A DNA stretch of 64,000 nt. Origin: an uncultured Cryomorphaceae bacterium. GTDB taxonomy: Bacteria; Bacteroidota; Bacteroidia; Flavobacteriales; Schleiferiaceae. This document shows positions 32,601 to 40,153 of this stretch, piece by piece. A program made the position numbers and the translations under genes. Under the pieces are notes generated by a model. The model was not told where the DNA came from and did not search any database. It saw only the letters and a program-made list of their open reading frames with translations. Positions within the stretch are counted from its first letter, which is position 1. Every line of letters begins with the position of its first letter. The stretch spans positions 2,372,068-2,436,067 of the forward strand of contig CAKZJV010000007.1 in the NCBI GenBank assembly GCA_937120475.1. The letters run 5' to 3'.

Positions 32601-35256
32601 CGTTATCCGTACGGTCGGTGGCGGGATCCATATTGGCCATGGCTCCGTTATGGCCATTGGGGCCTTCATCCGTAACAATGGTGTCAGAAGCTTCATTAAA
32701 GGGATAATAGGCCACGAGATTGGCTTCGTTTCCGGCCAGCGGCAGGTACATGTTGGTTTGTATTTCGTTCTGGGTACGTAGGTCATTCCAGTAACGCACT
32801 TCGTCAATCTCACCACCAAAGGCCTCAAAACCGGCAGAAGGCACTGAACCACCAATACTTAAATCTAAACCGGTAGCGGCTGAATTGATGCCGGCATAGA
32901 AACTTCCCACATTTTGCCCGTTAATAAGAACATCCACTTTGTTGGGTTGTATGGCCAGGGCGATGTGGTACCACTCCCCACCAATAAAAGGATAGGGAAT
33001 GGTATTATAAGAACCACCGTTCCACAAACCGATGAGGTCGCCCCCTTCATCTATGTGGAAGCTGTAACGTACCGATCCCCCGAAGCGCATTCCTATAATA
33101 CCTGAGTTATTATTGGTGTTGGGTTTAACCCACAGTTCAATGGTGCCGGTGGTAAACTCGAAATCCGCATGGTTCGGAATGACTACAAAATCATTGGCGG
33201 CATCAAAATGCAGGGTGCGTGCCAGGGGTAAAACACTATCACCAAAGGTTACTGTACTTCTATTCAGGGAGAGTGTGATGTTGCAGTTGTCGGTGGAGTT
33301 ATTGTCCAGGTCACCGGTGGTAACGGCTGCCGTATTATTGGCATAGGCAAACTTGTTGATGTTTTGAGCGATAATGGTAGGAATGGTATTATCGGCAACG
33401 GTTACATAAGCCGTATCCGTGGCGGTGTTGCTATTGTTATCCGTAACGGTGAGTACCACCTGGGTGCCGTTATTGATCCAGTCGGTAGCAGCATCCATGT
33501 TGGTGAGGGTACCGTCATTATCAGTGGGGGAATGGTCATAAACCGTATCGCCCTTACCTTTTAAAACCGGGAAGTAAGCTACCAGTCCGTTTTCATTGCC
33601 GGTAAGCAAACGGTTCCTATTGGTTCTGGTTTCCACCGCGTTTCGCCAGTAGTTCCAGATGCGTACATCGCTGATCTGGCCGGGAAAGGCTTCCGCTCCG
33701 TTGGTGCTGGAAGCACCAATGGTTAAATCGCGCCCGGTGGTGCCGGTGGACGCCCCGGCAGTAAGGGAATTCACGTACTGGCCATTCACATACACATCGG
33801 TACGGGCACTGGTATAGTTCAGGGCGAGGTGATACCAGGTATTGGCATTAAAACCCTGACTGTAAGTGATAGCACTGTAGGTACCTCCGTTCCAAATGGC
33901 AATTTGATTGGCCTGCTGGTTCATGAAGTAGCTGTACCGTACTCCCGTTCCATCCAGGCGCATGGCTATCAGGCATCGGTTGCCGGAAAAGGAATTGGGT
34001 TTCACCCACATTTCAAGAGTACCCAGGTTGCTTTCATAGGCGGCATTATTGGGTACCCTGATGAAGTCATCGGTGCCATCCAAATCAAGTACGGTTACAA
34101 TAGATGGAATAGTATCCGCATCGGAGCAAGTAAATGCCGTTTGACTGAGGGAAAGGCTGGCTATCCCGCTTACGGCTTTAGAACCATCATCCAGGTTGTT
34201 AGTACTGAGGGTGGCGTTACCCGAGCCATCCAGGTATATTACAGTATTTTGGGCATGAGCTTCTATGGGAGCATTATCCCGTAAGTAGGGGTAACCATTA
34301 TTAATGTTAGGGTTGATGGCCCAAATGGTGTTAAAATCAAATCCAGTATAGTTAGCTGAGCTTTTCATTTGGGCGGTGGTGAGCCCAGTACCTTCATCGC
34401 TGGTAGCTGAGCTGTCCGTATTCCAGTAGGAATCATATACATCACCAGCATCAACATAACTGATGAGCCCGCCCGGATCAGAACTTGGGGCGCCCCCGCT
34501 AACAGTACCGGCAGCGTAACAGTATTGTATTTCATAATCATACATTTCGCCTACCAGGCCACCGGCATCGCCATTAGTACTATGCACCGGGCCGAGCGCG
34601 TATGAATTGTATAGTTGAGCGTCTTCCATGTAACCCACCATACCACCCTTATGATTATTTGATCCGCTTACGCTAACGTCTGTAAAGCAGCGTGATACGG
34701 TTTCTTCATATTGATAGCCGATCAGGCCTCCAACGTACCTATCAGTACCAGTAACTGATCCTGTTACATAGCAATCCGTTATTGTATAGTTGTAAGCGTA
34801 ACCAGCCAGTCCTCCTACATATTTGTCACCGGATATAGAAACGTTTACGAGACCCAGGTTCTCAATGATGGAGATCCCTGGAATACGGGCATAACTAAAC
34901 AGCCCTACATAGCTGGTAGCAGGACGATTTATGAACAAGTTACTGATCTTATAACCGTTGCCATCAAAGCTTCCGCTAAACCGATTTGTAAAATCTCCTA
35001 TAGGATCAAAACCGGCTCCACTGTTCCAGCCAGAAGTGGCCGAGGCATCAATATCATTCGTTAAGATGAAATAATCGGCCAGGTAGGTCACATTATCCAT
35101 AGCCTGAAGGTCAGCCAGGGTAGTTATCTGCCAGGGGTTACCTATGGTTCCGGCTCCTCCTGAAAACTGGGCATGGGAAAAGAAAGGGTTAAGGACCCAT
35201 AACGTGGTGAAAGCAAATAAGACCAAATTGCGTGTGAGCGGGAAGTTTAAAATCAT
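29647..35256 (-). CDS. Cassette 3 giant secreted protein: GLUG repeats, two LamG domains, T9SS sorting domain
   Basis: An 1869-residue protein, the largest of the family. The signal peptide ends SHAQ (about 30). GLUG-type repeats fill about 80-330 (VGGLAGYAYNYTITDCYVTG and similar Gly-rich units), a LamG domain lies at about 395-570, another at about 690-880, then a second GLUG block at about 930-1290 (GGLVGSLS, GGLIGAANTNVTISRCYATG). The shared tail begins near SSYGQIIGGGAVLGN and ends in a type A T9SS domain (VEVYDLSGRM, terminal QKIIR). GLUG units are known from adhesin-like and IgA-peptidase-like secreted proteins. It is likely an elongated surface adhesin. The two GLUG-LamG blocks suggest an internal head duplication. 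Confidence 0.9.
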   Translation of the reverse strand: MILNFPLTRNLVLFAFTTLWVLNPFFSHAQFSGGAGTIGNPWQITTLADLQAMDNVTYLADYFILTNDIDASATSGWNSGAGFDPIGDFTNRFSGSFDGNGYKISNLFINRPATSYVGLFSYARIPGISIIENLGLVNVSISGDKYVGGLAGYAYNYTITDCYVTGSVTGTDRYVGGLIGYQYEETVSRCFTDVSVSGSNNHKGGMVGYMEDAQLYNSYALGPVHSTNGDAGGLVGEMYDYEIQYCYAAGTVSGGAPSSDPGGLISYVDAGDVYDSYWNTDSSATSDEGTGLTTAQMKSSANYTGFDFNTIWAINPNINNGYPYLRDNAPIEAHAQNTVIYLDGSGNATLSTNNLDDGSKAVSGIASLSLSQTAFTCSDADTIPSIVTVLDLDGTDDFIRVPNNAAYESNLGTLEMWVKPNSFSGNRCLIAMRLDGTGVRYSYFMNQQANQIAIWNGGTYSAITYSQGFNANTWYHLALNYTSARTDVYVNGQYVNSLTAGASTGTTGRDLTIGASSTNGAEAFPGQISDVRIWNYWRNAVETRTNRNRLLTGNENGLVAYFPVLKGKGDTVYDHSPTDNDGTLTNMDAATDWINNGTQVVLTVTDNNSNTATDTAYVTVADNTIPTIIAQNINKFAYANNTAAVTTGDLDNNSTDNCNITLSLNRSTVTFGDSVLPLARTLHFDAANDFVVIPNHADFEFTTGTIELWVKPNTNNNSGIIGMRFGGSVRYSFHIDEGGDLIGLWNGGSYNTIPYPFIGGEWYHIALAIQPNKVDVLINGQNVGSFYAGINSAATGLDLSIGGSVPSAGFEAFGGEIDEVRYWNDLRTQNEIQTNMYLPLAGNEANLVAYYPFNEASDTIVTDEGPNGHNGAMANMDPATDRTDNDTPVLLTGTDEAGYEASDLAFVNLVEIPFAGGEGTEGDPFQITNINELQAIDDEVFLESHFILMNNIDASVTSSWNNGLGFDPIGNGEFFSDSTIDFSGSFRGQGYVISNLYINRPTMEMTGLFSDLTGSVDSLGFVNDTITGWRYAGPLLGICRGCSIKHCYATGSVVAVVGTTGYAGGLVGSLSYPSDTVSDCYSSGTVTTPLYGGGLSGGVTGTTMVDCYSSANVNGGNSVGGLIGAANTNVTISRCYATGDVSGVDLVGGLVGGAGSIHINLCYASGTLTGTGRTGGLMGQFSGNGYIVTNNHFSGTVNGGGPAGGLIGTYITGTISNNYTTSATSGSSNVGGAVGLTQFPFAQPAASNYWNTDSFATGTSGTGLSTAEMKQESKFSGFDFTNTWAIHPLRNDGNPYLRIYESHFPVKGSSWTAGAWDNGTPNDTVNVWIRDNAAPASFTAKDIYIDEAMSLNTGTGNTINVSRNVYNFGNGFSGIGTVSFDSNGDTLGIYLEAYEFEGVLHVESGTTLQTSDSLTLTASSVSSYGQIIGGGAVLGNVTSQAWLDVSTARYHYLGAPFTNATIEEFNEGQTMVAANSSQGSVWLWNAANAAWEAPSALTDVATNGKAYAIYAGTNAHATFLMGASGPSELDGTVANGDIDVALGYNNGQSATIGFVGGTSQSATEGWNLLANPYPSQYDWDGQSLPSGTNNAFYINQGGSFASYVSGVGTNGGTQYLAPFQGFWVQTTNATPGNFTFEQDQRVTAPSASLMKAAPVDGVWLTLNDSLTSDEIFIGFDPNGTNGFDADLDAHKLLNARAANLSTQLNGELYSICRVGLNGISSFPLSLRDGVDGQACSFHLESGQLTHYSAVHLEDKMLHVWHDVKSSDYSFVQNNAYGPNRFVLHFSSPGIATEELPVQSWYAYASEGGIAVQLGQLTDASVEVYDLSGRMVFKLEHQQGQVHIPTNRARQLYIVKVSTTYFSKTQKIIR

Positions 35257-35284
35257 AGGGTTAGGACATAAACATTAACGTGCT

Positions 35285-35342
35285 CAAAACTAAATCTAAG
35301 GGCGGGGTCGTGCGAAAAAACGGTGTCCCAAGTGTGTCCCAA
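35285..35342 (-). promoter_or_regulatory. Cassette 3 promoter with class B direct-repeat operator
   Basis: On the minus strand TAGTTTTG (35285-35292) matches TAnnTTTG, with TTTC 21 nt upstream. TGTCCCAA occurs at 35324-35331 and again at 35335-35342, an 11-bp period, beginning 31 nt beyond the -7 box. The related TGCCTCAA/GGCCTCAG pair stands at the same place in cassette 4. Both cassettes have class B regulators next to them. Confidence 0.65.
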
Positions 35343-35374
35343 AAAGTGTATGGGATTGATTACAAAGGAGATAG

Positions 35375-35417
35375 TTTTATGAAATCAAATGCATCTAAAA
35401 TGCTGATTTTATGAAAT
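35375..35417. repeat. Direct repeat TTTTATGAAAT upstream of cassette 3
   Basis: The 11-mer TTTTATGAAAT occurs at 35375-35385 and 35407-35417, a 32-bp (three-turn) period, in the gap between class B regulator 1 and the cassette 3 promoter. GCAT/ATGC forms a small dyad between the two copies. It could be a second binding site or chance in AT-rich DNA. Confidence 0.35.
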
Positions 35418-35479
35418 AATCAATTGTTCTGTAGTAGAAAATTTACAAGTAAAGGGATATTAATGTGAGCCTGAGGAGA

Positions 35480-37309
35480 TCATTGTCGCGTTAAATCCTC
35501 ATTGATGCGGTGCAGGAATGCAGTAAAGTCGTCCTTGTTTTCCATTCCCAACTTCTGGCGTACCCTGTGCCGCATATTACGGATGGCTTTTTCGGAACGG
35601 TTCAGCACTTTGGCGATCACGTTGGACTCATAACCCAGGAAATACATGGCGGTGGAAATCAATTCAGCTTCTTTGTCCGATCCCAGCTCTTCAGAGAGAT
35701 ATTTGAGCAGGTGGGGATAAAGCTCCAGCATTTTGGTGTAAATATTCTCAAATATTTGCCCCTGGATACTTTTGATGAGATGGGCCTTCATTTGAGCCGC
35801 TTTCTTACGCACCAGGGGCGACTCATTGGTGGTACGTAGCTCTTCTACCATCTCCATGAGCTCGGCATTGATCACCTGTTGCTCCACTACTTGCTTGATA
35901 CGTTGCCCCAGGTCTTTTTTCAGTTCATCATTTCGTTGTACCATGGCAGCCTTCTCTTTACGCTCCCTTTCCAGCTCCAGCTCTTTTAAGCGTTGATCTT
36001 TCCGGTGCAGGGCCTGGTCTCTTTTCTTGCGCTGTATAATCAAGGTTACAATTACCGCCAGTAAACCCACTAAAATAAGCAGCGCAATTAGTTGTGTCTG
36101 GCGGGCGCGGCTTTCGGATTTCAGCAATTGGTTCTCGGCCTCTTTTTTTTCGGTTTCGTACTGTATTTTCAACTCTTCCCGTATGCCTAGTTTTTCCTCG
36201 TCCTGTATAAGATCATTCACAGAATCGAGTTTGGAAGACCACTTTTGATAAGCGGCTAGATCATTGGAAGCCACAGCAAAATATTCCCGTAAGATGAAAT
36301 AATCTCGCTGGCGATTGTAATTATTGCTAATGTGGTAACCCAGGCTATCGATGGCCTTTTTAGCGAGGTCCATTTGATTCTGATCAATCAGAAAAAATGC
36401 GTACAACTCCTGGTCGGCCAACCAGCCAAAGAAATAAGGGTGTGTGCGGTGCAGCTTAAAGGTGAGGTTAAAGTATTTGGCAGCACTGTCCGGTTCATTA
36501 AGGTCATTGTAGGAGCTGGCCAGGTTGCGGTAAATGATCCTCAGGTTGAAGGAATCCGGCTCTTCTATAGCGGATTGCATGGCTTCCCTGCGTATGCGAA
36601 TAACTTCACGCATATCGCCTGTTGAGGTCTCCGTGAGCAAAGCCAGGGTTTCCAACAGTATGGAATTACCATTTTTAAAACCGTGTTTCCGGCTGTGTTT
36701 GATGCTCTTGTGGCAAGCATCCAGACCACTTTCTACTTCACCAATGCTATGCAGAAATACGCAGAGCTGCCGGGAGAGATCAGCATATTCAGCCGGAGAA
36801 ACAAGGTTGCTATCGAGTTTTCTTTGTAGCTGTAGAGCTGCGGCCAGGGCCAGTTCGGTACTATCCATCTCTGCCAGGATGAACATTTTATGGGTAAAGG
36901 CCCACAACTCGCGGAAGCGGTATCCCGCTTTACGATAGTTTAGTATTTGTAACTCTACAAAACGATTAGAGACCGCCATATTCCCCGTTAGCTGATAGGA
37001 GGTAGCCGTAAGCAGGTTATAAAGCCGTGCCTTTTGCGAAGGGGGGCGTTCGGCATATTTCTTCTCCAGTAACGGAAAAATATGGGTTATGAGAGAGTCC
37101 GAATGTTCCTGATTGAGGGTGCGGAGGTGGCGATTAATACTTAGGAGCTGGAGCGAATCCATCTCGTGGTTTTCAATATACGTACGAAGGCCGTTATAGG
37201 TGTTGGGCAGAACCTGACCGAGAGAAACATTCCAAAATGCCGCTCCACAGAAGCCCAGCCACAACATTACGCACCTTATGGTCACAAACATCTCCCCTGA
37301 TAGTGCCAT
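35480..37309 (-). CDS. Class B membrane TPR regulator with C-terminal helix-turn-helix
   Basis: A 609-residue protein: signal peptide (to about 32, ending SLGQ), helical TPR-like region to about 390, a membrane helix at about 407-426 (LIALLILVGLLAVIVTLII), a long coiled coil with RKKRDQALHR and LGQRIKQVVEQQVINAELMEMV, and a C-terminal HTH at about 555-590 (FLGYESNVIAKVLNRSEKAIRNMRHRVRQKL). The coiled coil and the YPHLLKYLSEELG segment are shared with the gene at 40154 but not with the class A pair. Predicted inner-membrane one-component regulator. It precedes cassette 3 by 223 nt. Confidence 0.87.
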   Translation of the reverse strand: MALSGEMFVTIRCVMLWLGFCGAAFWNVSLGQVLPNTYNGLRTYIENHEMDSLQLLSINRHLRTLNQEHSDSLITHIFPLLEKKYAERPPSQKARLYNLLTATSYQLTGNMAVSNRFVELQILNYRKAGYRFRELWAFTHKMFILAEMDSTELALAAALQLQRKLDSNLVSPAEYADLSRQLCVFLHSIGEVESGLDACHKSIKHSRKHGFKNGNSILLETLALLTETSTGDMREVIRIRREAMQSAIEEPDSFNLRIIYRNLASSYNDLNEPDSAAKYFNLTFKLHRTHPYFFGWLADQELYAFFLIDQNQMDLAKKAIDSLGYHISNNYNRQRDYFILREYFAVASNDLAAYQKWSSKLDSVNDLIQDEEKLGIREELKIQYETEKKEAENQLLKSESRARQTQLIALLILVGLLAVIVTLIIQRKKRDQALHRKDQRLKELELERERKEKAAMVQRNDELKKDLGQRIKQVVEQQVINAELMEMVEELRTTNESPLVRKKAAQMKAHLIKSIQGQIFENIYTKMLELYPHLLKYLSEELGSDKEAELISTAMYFLGYESNVIAKVLNRSEKAIRNMRHRVRQKLGMENKDDFTAFLHRINEDLTRQ

Positions 37310-37419
37310 AAAACCGTTTAGAGGGTATTAAGGTGGGGAAAGCTACAAAATATTCAATTCAATACCGGGTGGTTACCGATTAAAGTCAAAGGTTCAGAGA
37401 TAAAACGTGTGCTTGCCGG

Positions 37420-37602
37420 TTAACTACTTTTTTTACGGCTGTCATAAACCTTCTTGCCCCCGTAAAGAGCCCCCGCCCCGATGAGTAGTTCAACTAAGCC
37501 AAAGGGGGTAGGGGCATCTGGCTCTTCCGGCTGGCTGAAAACCGGAAGTGCCATGGTAATCAGTAAGGAAAGGGTAAGGGCGTATTTAATATTATTTTTC
37601 AT
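37420..37602 (-). CDS. Cassette 4 small secreted peptide (PDAPTPFG family)
   Basis: A 60-residue protein, the shortest copy. The signal peptide (1-24) ends VFSQ, followed by PEEPDAPTPFG, LVELLIGAGALYGG and KKVYDSRKKSS. It differs from the other copies at only a few core positions (Leu for Val, Val for Ala). The start codon is 16 nt from the stop of the large gene. The basic tail would remain on the cytoplasmic or periplasmic side depending on how the hydrophobic stretch is handled. Confidence 0.88.
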   Translation of the reverse strand: MKNNIKYALTLSLLITMALPVFSQPEEPDAPTPFGLVELLIGAGALYGGKKVYDSRKKSS

Positions 37603-37618
37603 GATCAGGATCTTAAGG

Positions 37619-40000
37619 TTAGCGAATAACTTTCAGGGATTTTGTGAAGTTTCCTGCTTCAACTTTTACAATGTAAAGGCCGCTTTGCTCCACGGCAAAA
37701 GATGCCCTCCCGTTAAGTTCATTTCCTCTTTCAATCAACTGACCGGCCAGGTTGTATATTTCCACCGAAGCATTATGGAGAATGCCTAAATCCACGTGTA
37801 GGCCTTCATCATTGACGTAACCGTAAACCACGGCTTGTTCTTGAGGTTCCTCTACACCAATGGTGGGCTGACTGAAATGAACGATAAAGCGATTGGGCCC
37901 GTAGGTGTTGTCCTGGATGAAATTGTAATGACCCAGGCTGAGGTCATGCATAGTACCGAGTTTACGGTCTTCAAGGTAAACCTTGCCGAACGACTGTAGC
38001 CTGGATTGATCCAGCGTAATGGTCATGGCATCACCGTCCTGTTTATAATCCAGGCTTAGCGGGAACGAGCGGGGTCCTGTAAAAGGAACCCTGCAAATGG
38101 AATAGGCATCGGGCCCGAAGCTTACGTAAAAGTTGGGGGCATTACCTCTATTCAGCAGCTTACGCGCATCCCAATCCTTATCAAAACCAATGGTTGAAGA
38201 GCTTTGGAAACCAATATAAACATCATCGTACACGTCACCTGCCAAACCTTCAATATGCAGGGCGGCAAAATCTACCGTATAATGGGCGGTTTTGGCCAGG
38301 GTAGCCGATTGGCCGGTAACGCGGTTATCCCGGTCAAAAGTAAGGTTACCCGGGGTGTTGGCGGTAAGTTGCACAAAGAAGGCCTGCATAGGGGCGATGT
38401 AGCGTGAAGCCGTACCAGCGCCCTTGGCGTAGGATGTATAATTGGTGCCGTTAAAGCGGTAAATGGCCGAGCTCATATCGGTAGGTATGGTTTGCCCGTC
38501 CCAGTCATAAATGGCGGCATAGGGGTTGGCCACCAGGTTCCAGCCTTCGGTGGCGGAAACTCCACTTCCGCCCACAAAACTCATGCTGGAGGCCTGTCCG
38601 TCATTATAGCTGAGGGGGGTGCTTACCGTAGCATCATTATTGATAGTTCCGGTTATGGTAACCGTACCGGTACGGTCGCCATCGTCAATAAGAAAGGGTC
38701 CGAAGCTTCCGTTCATACCTGCGTACATGGCGTAGCCCCTGCCACGGGTGGCGGTGGCAGACAGTCCGGTACCGGCTGCAGTGCCCGCTGGGTCCCATTC
38801 AGCATTAGCGGCATCCCATTCCCAGGCCGTTCCCTGACTGGAATTGGAAGAAACCATGGTGGAAGCAGGTTCGTTAAAATCCGATAAGGTGGCATCGGTA
38901 AAAGGTGAGCCCAGGTAAAAGTAGCGGCCAGTGGAAGCATCGAGAAAAGCCTGCATACTTATCGCGTCATTTACGGTGCCGGTGCCGGTAAGCTGACCGG
39001 AGGAAGAGGGAGAAGGAGCGGTTAAAGTTATCAAGCCATTGGTTTTCAGCGCAGTGGTGCCTGATACGGTAATCACTCCGCGGAAAGAATGATTATTGCC
39101 CGAAAGGGTAATGGTATTGCCATCATTATCAAATACCACGCTGCCCGAAGCATCAGCAGCAATAAAGCCAAAGCCATTGTTGGTTACTGAAGTACCCGAA
39201 ACGGTTACGGTTTGATTGGTACCAAAAACCAGCGCGCGGCTGGAGTTGATAGTAAGATCTTTACAGGTAAAGCTGCCCGGGGCCACGTTGCCATCAATAA
39301 CCGCATCAGTATTGGCATCCGGTGCACCGTTACTCCAACTGGAGCCGTTCCAGGTGGTAGGGCCGGCTGCTGTTCCCTGTATACTTACATTATCCACCAT
39401 CATATATTCGGATGAGGAATTGTTGCGTAGGGTTATCTTAAGAATGAAAGAACTGCCGGAAAGGCCTGATTCAGAAACATTGATGGTATTGTTGGCAGCC
39501 GTGCTGAAGTCTGCATCGTCATAAATGTAATTGCCACCGCTAAGAATGGTATCACCGGTATAAGTGAACTGGTAAGGTTGCCGCACTACCCGGGTATAGG
39601 TAGCTCCATTGTTGGTGGAGTATTCTACGTTTACATAATCGGAGTTTTCAATGTCTCCTTCTTCCCTCAGGTCAAATGAAAAGGTAACGTTGGTATAGCC
39701 ATTAATATCAACGGTGTCGGAATACCAAATAGATTCCCCTCCGAGGTCGCGGGCTTCCAGTTCGCCATTATCCACTTTGAAATAATCATTGGCATCGTTG
39801 TAGGTTCCTCCTGAAACATCGAGGGTCCAGCTTACCCCGTTTAAATCGGTAGTACTGGGTCCGGTAAAGCCCTTTCCTTCCTGATTGGTAAAGGTCTCTG
39901 AATAGAGGGTGGTTTGGCCCGCAAGAGGTGCTACAGCCAGCGAGAGGAAAAAAAGAATAACACTTTTCCGCAAATTGGAAATCGGATTGCTCGTGAACAT
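37619..40000 (-). CDS. Cassette 4 large secreted protein with shared tail and T9SS sorting domain
   Basis: A 793-residue protein. The signal peptide ends LAGQ (about 29). The head (about 30-215: ETFTNQEGKGFTGPSTTDLNG, ISFDLREEGDIENSDYVNVEYSTNNG-like) resembles beta-sandwich jellyroll/MAM-like modules of Bacteroidota T9SS cargo, without a LamG signature. The shared tail begins at SPSSSGQLTGTGTVN. It has YGPFLIDDGDRTGTVTITG and PYAAIYDWDGQTIP variants in common with cassette 5. It ends in a type A T9SS domain (VEIYNLAGQLIERG, GLYIVKVEAGNF, terminal LKVIR). Expected at the cell surface. Confidence 0.89.
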   Translation of the reverse strand: MFTSNPISNLRKSVILFFLSLAVAPLAGQTTLYSETFTNQEGKGFTGPSTTDLNGVSWTLDVSGGTYNDANDYFKVDNGELEARDLGGESIWYSDTVDINGYTNVTFSFDLREEGDIENSDYVNVEYSTNNGATYTRVVRQPYQFTYTGDTILSGGNYIYDDADFSTAANNTINVSESGLSGSSFILKITLRNNSSSEYMMVDNVSIQGTAAGPTTWNGSSWSNGAPDANTDAVIDGNVAPGSFTCKDLTINSSRALVFGTNQTVTVSGTSVTNNGFGFIAADASGSVVFDNDGNTITLSGNNHSFRGVITVSGTTALKTNGLITLTAPSPSSSGQLTGTGTVNDAISMQAFLDASTGRYFYLGSPFTDATLSDFNEPASTMVSSNSSQGTAWEWDAANAEWDPAGTAAGTGLSATATRGRGYAMYAGMNGSFGPFLIDDGDRTGTVTITGTINNDATVSTPLSYNDGQASSMSFVGGSGVSATEGWNLVANPYAAIYDWDGQTIPTDMSSAIYRFNGTNYTSYAKGAGTASRYIAPMQAFFVQLTANTPGNLTFDRDNRVTGQSATLAKTAHYTVDFAALHIEGLAGDVYDDVYIGFQSSSTIGFDKDWDARKLLNRGNAPNFYVSFGPDAYSICRVPFTGPRSFPLSLDYKQDGDAMTITLDQSRLQSFGKVYLEDRKLGTMHDLSLGHYNFIQDNTYGPNRFIVHFSQPTIGVEEPQEQAVVYGYVNDEGLHVDLGILHNASVEIYNLAGQLIERGNELNGRASFAVEQSGLYIVKVEAGNFTKSLKVIR

Positions 40001-40024
40001 TTCAGCGTATTTAGTAATGCAGCC

Positions 40025-40083
40025 CGAAAATACTGGTATTCTTACGGCAACTTAAAAAAAGGCGTGCCTCAAATGGGCCTCAG
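40025..40083 (-). promoter_or_regulatory. Cassette 4 promoter with class B direct-repeat operator
   Basis: On the minus strand TATTTTCG (40025-40032) is a one-mismatch -7 box, with TTTA exactly 20 nt upstream (40053-40056). TGCCTCAA (40065-40072) and GGCCTCAG (40076-40083) form a direct repeat with an 11-bp period, starting 32 nt past the -7 box. The unit resembles TGTCCCAA of cassette 3. Confidence 0.6.
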
Positions 40084-40153
40084 GTAAAATAATAGACTTA
40101 AAATGAAAAGTTTAGAGATAACGGGTTTGCAGTGGTAACCAGCCTATTTTGGG

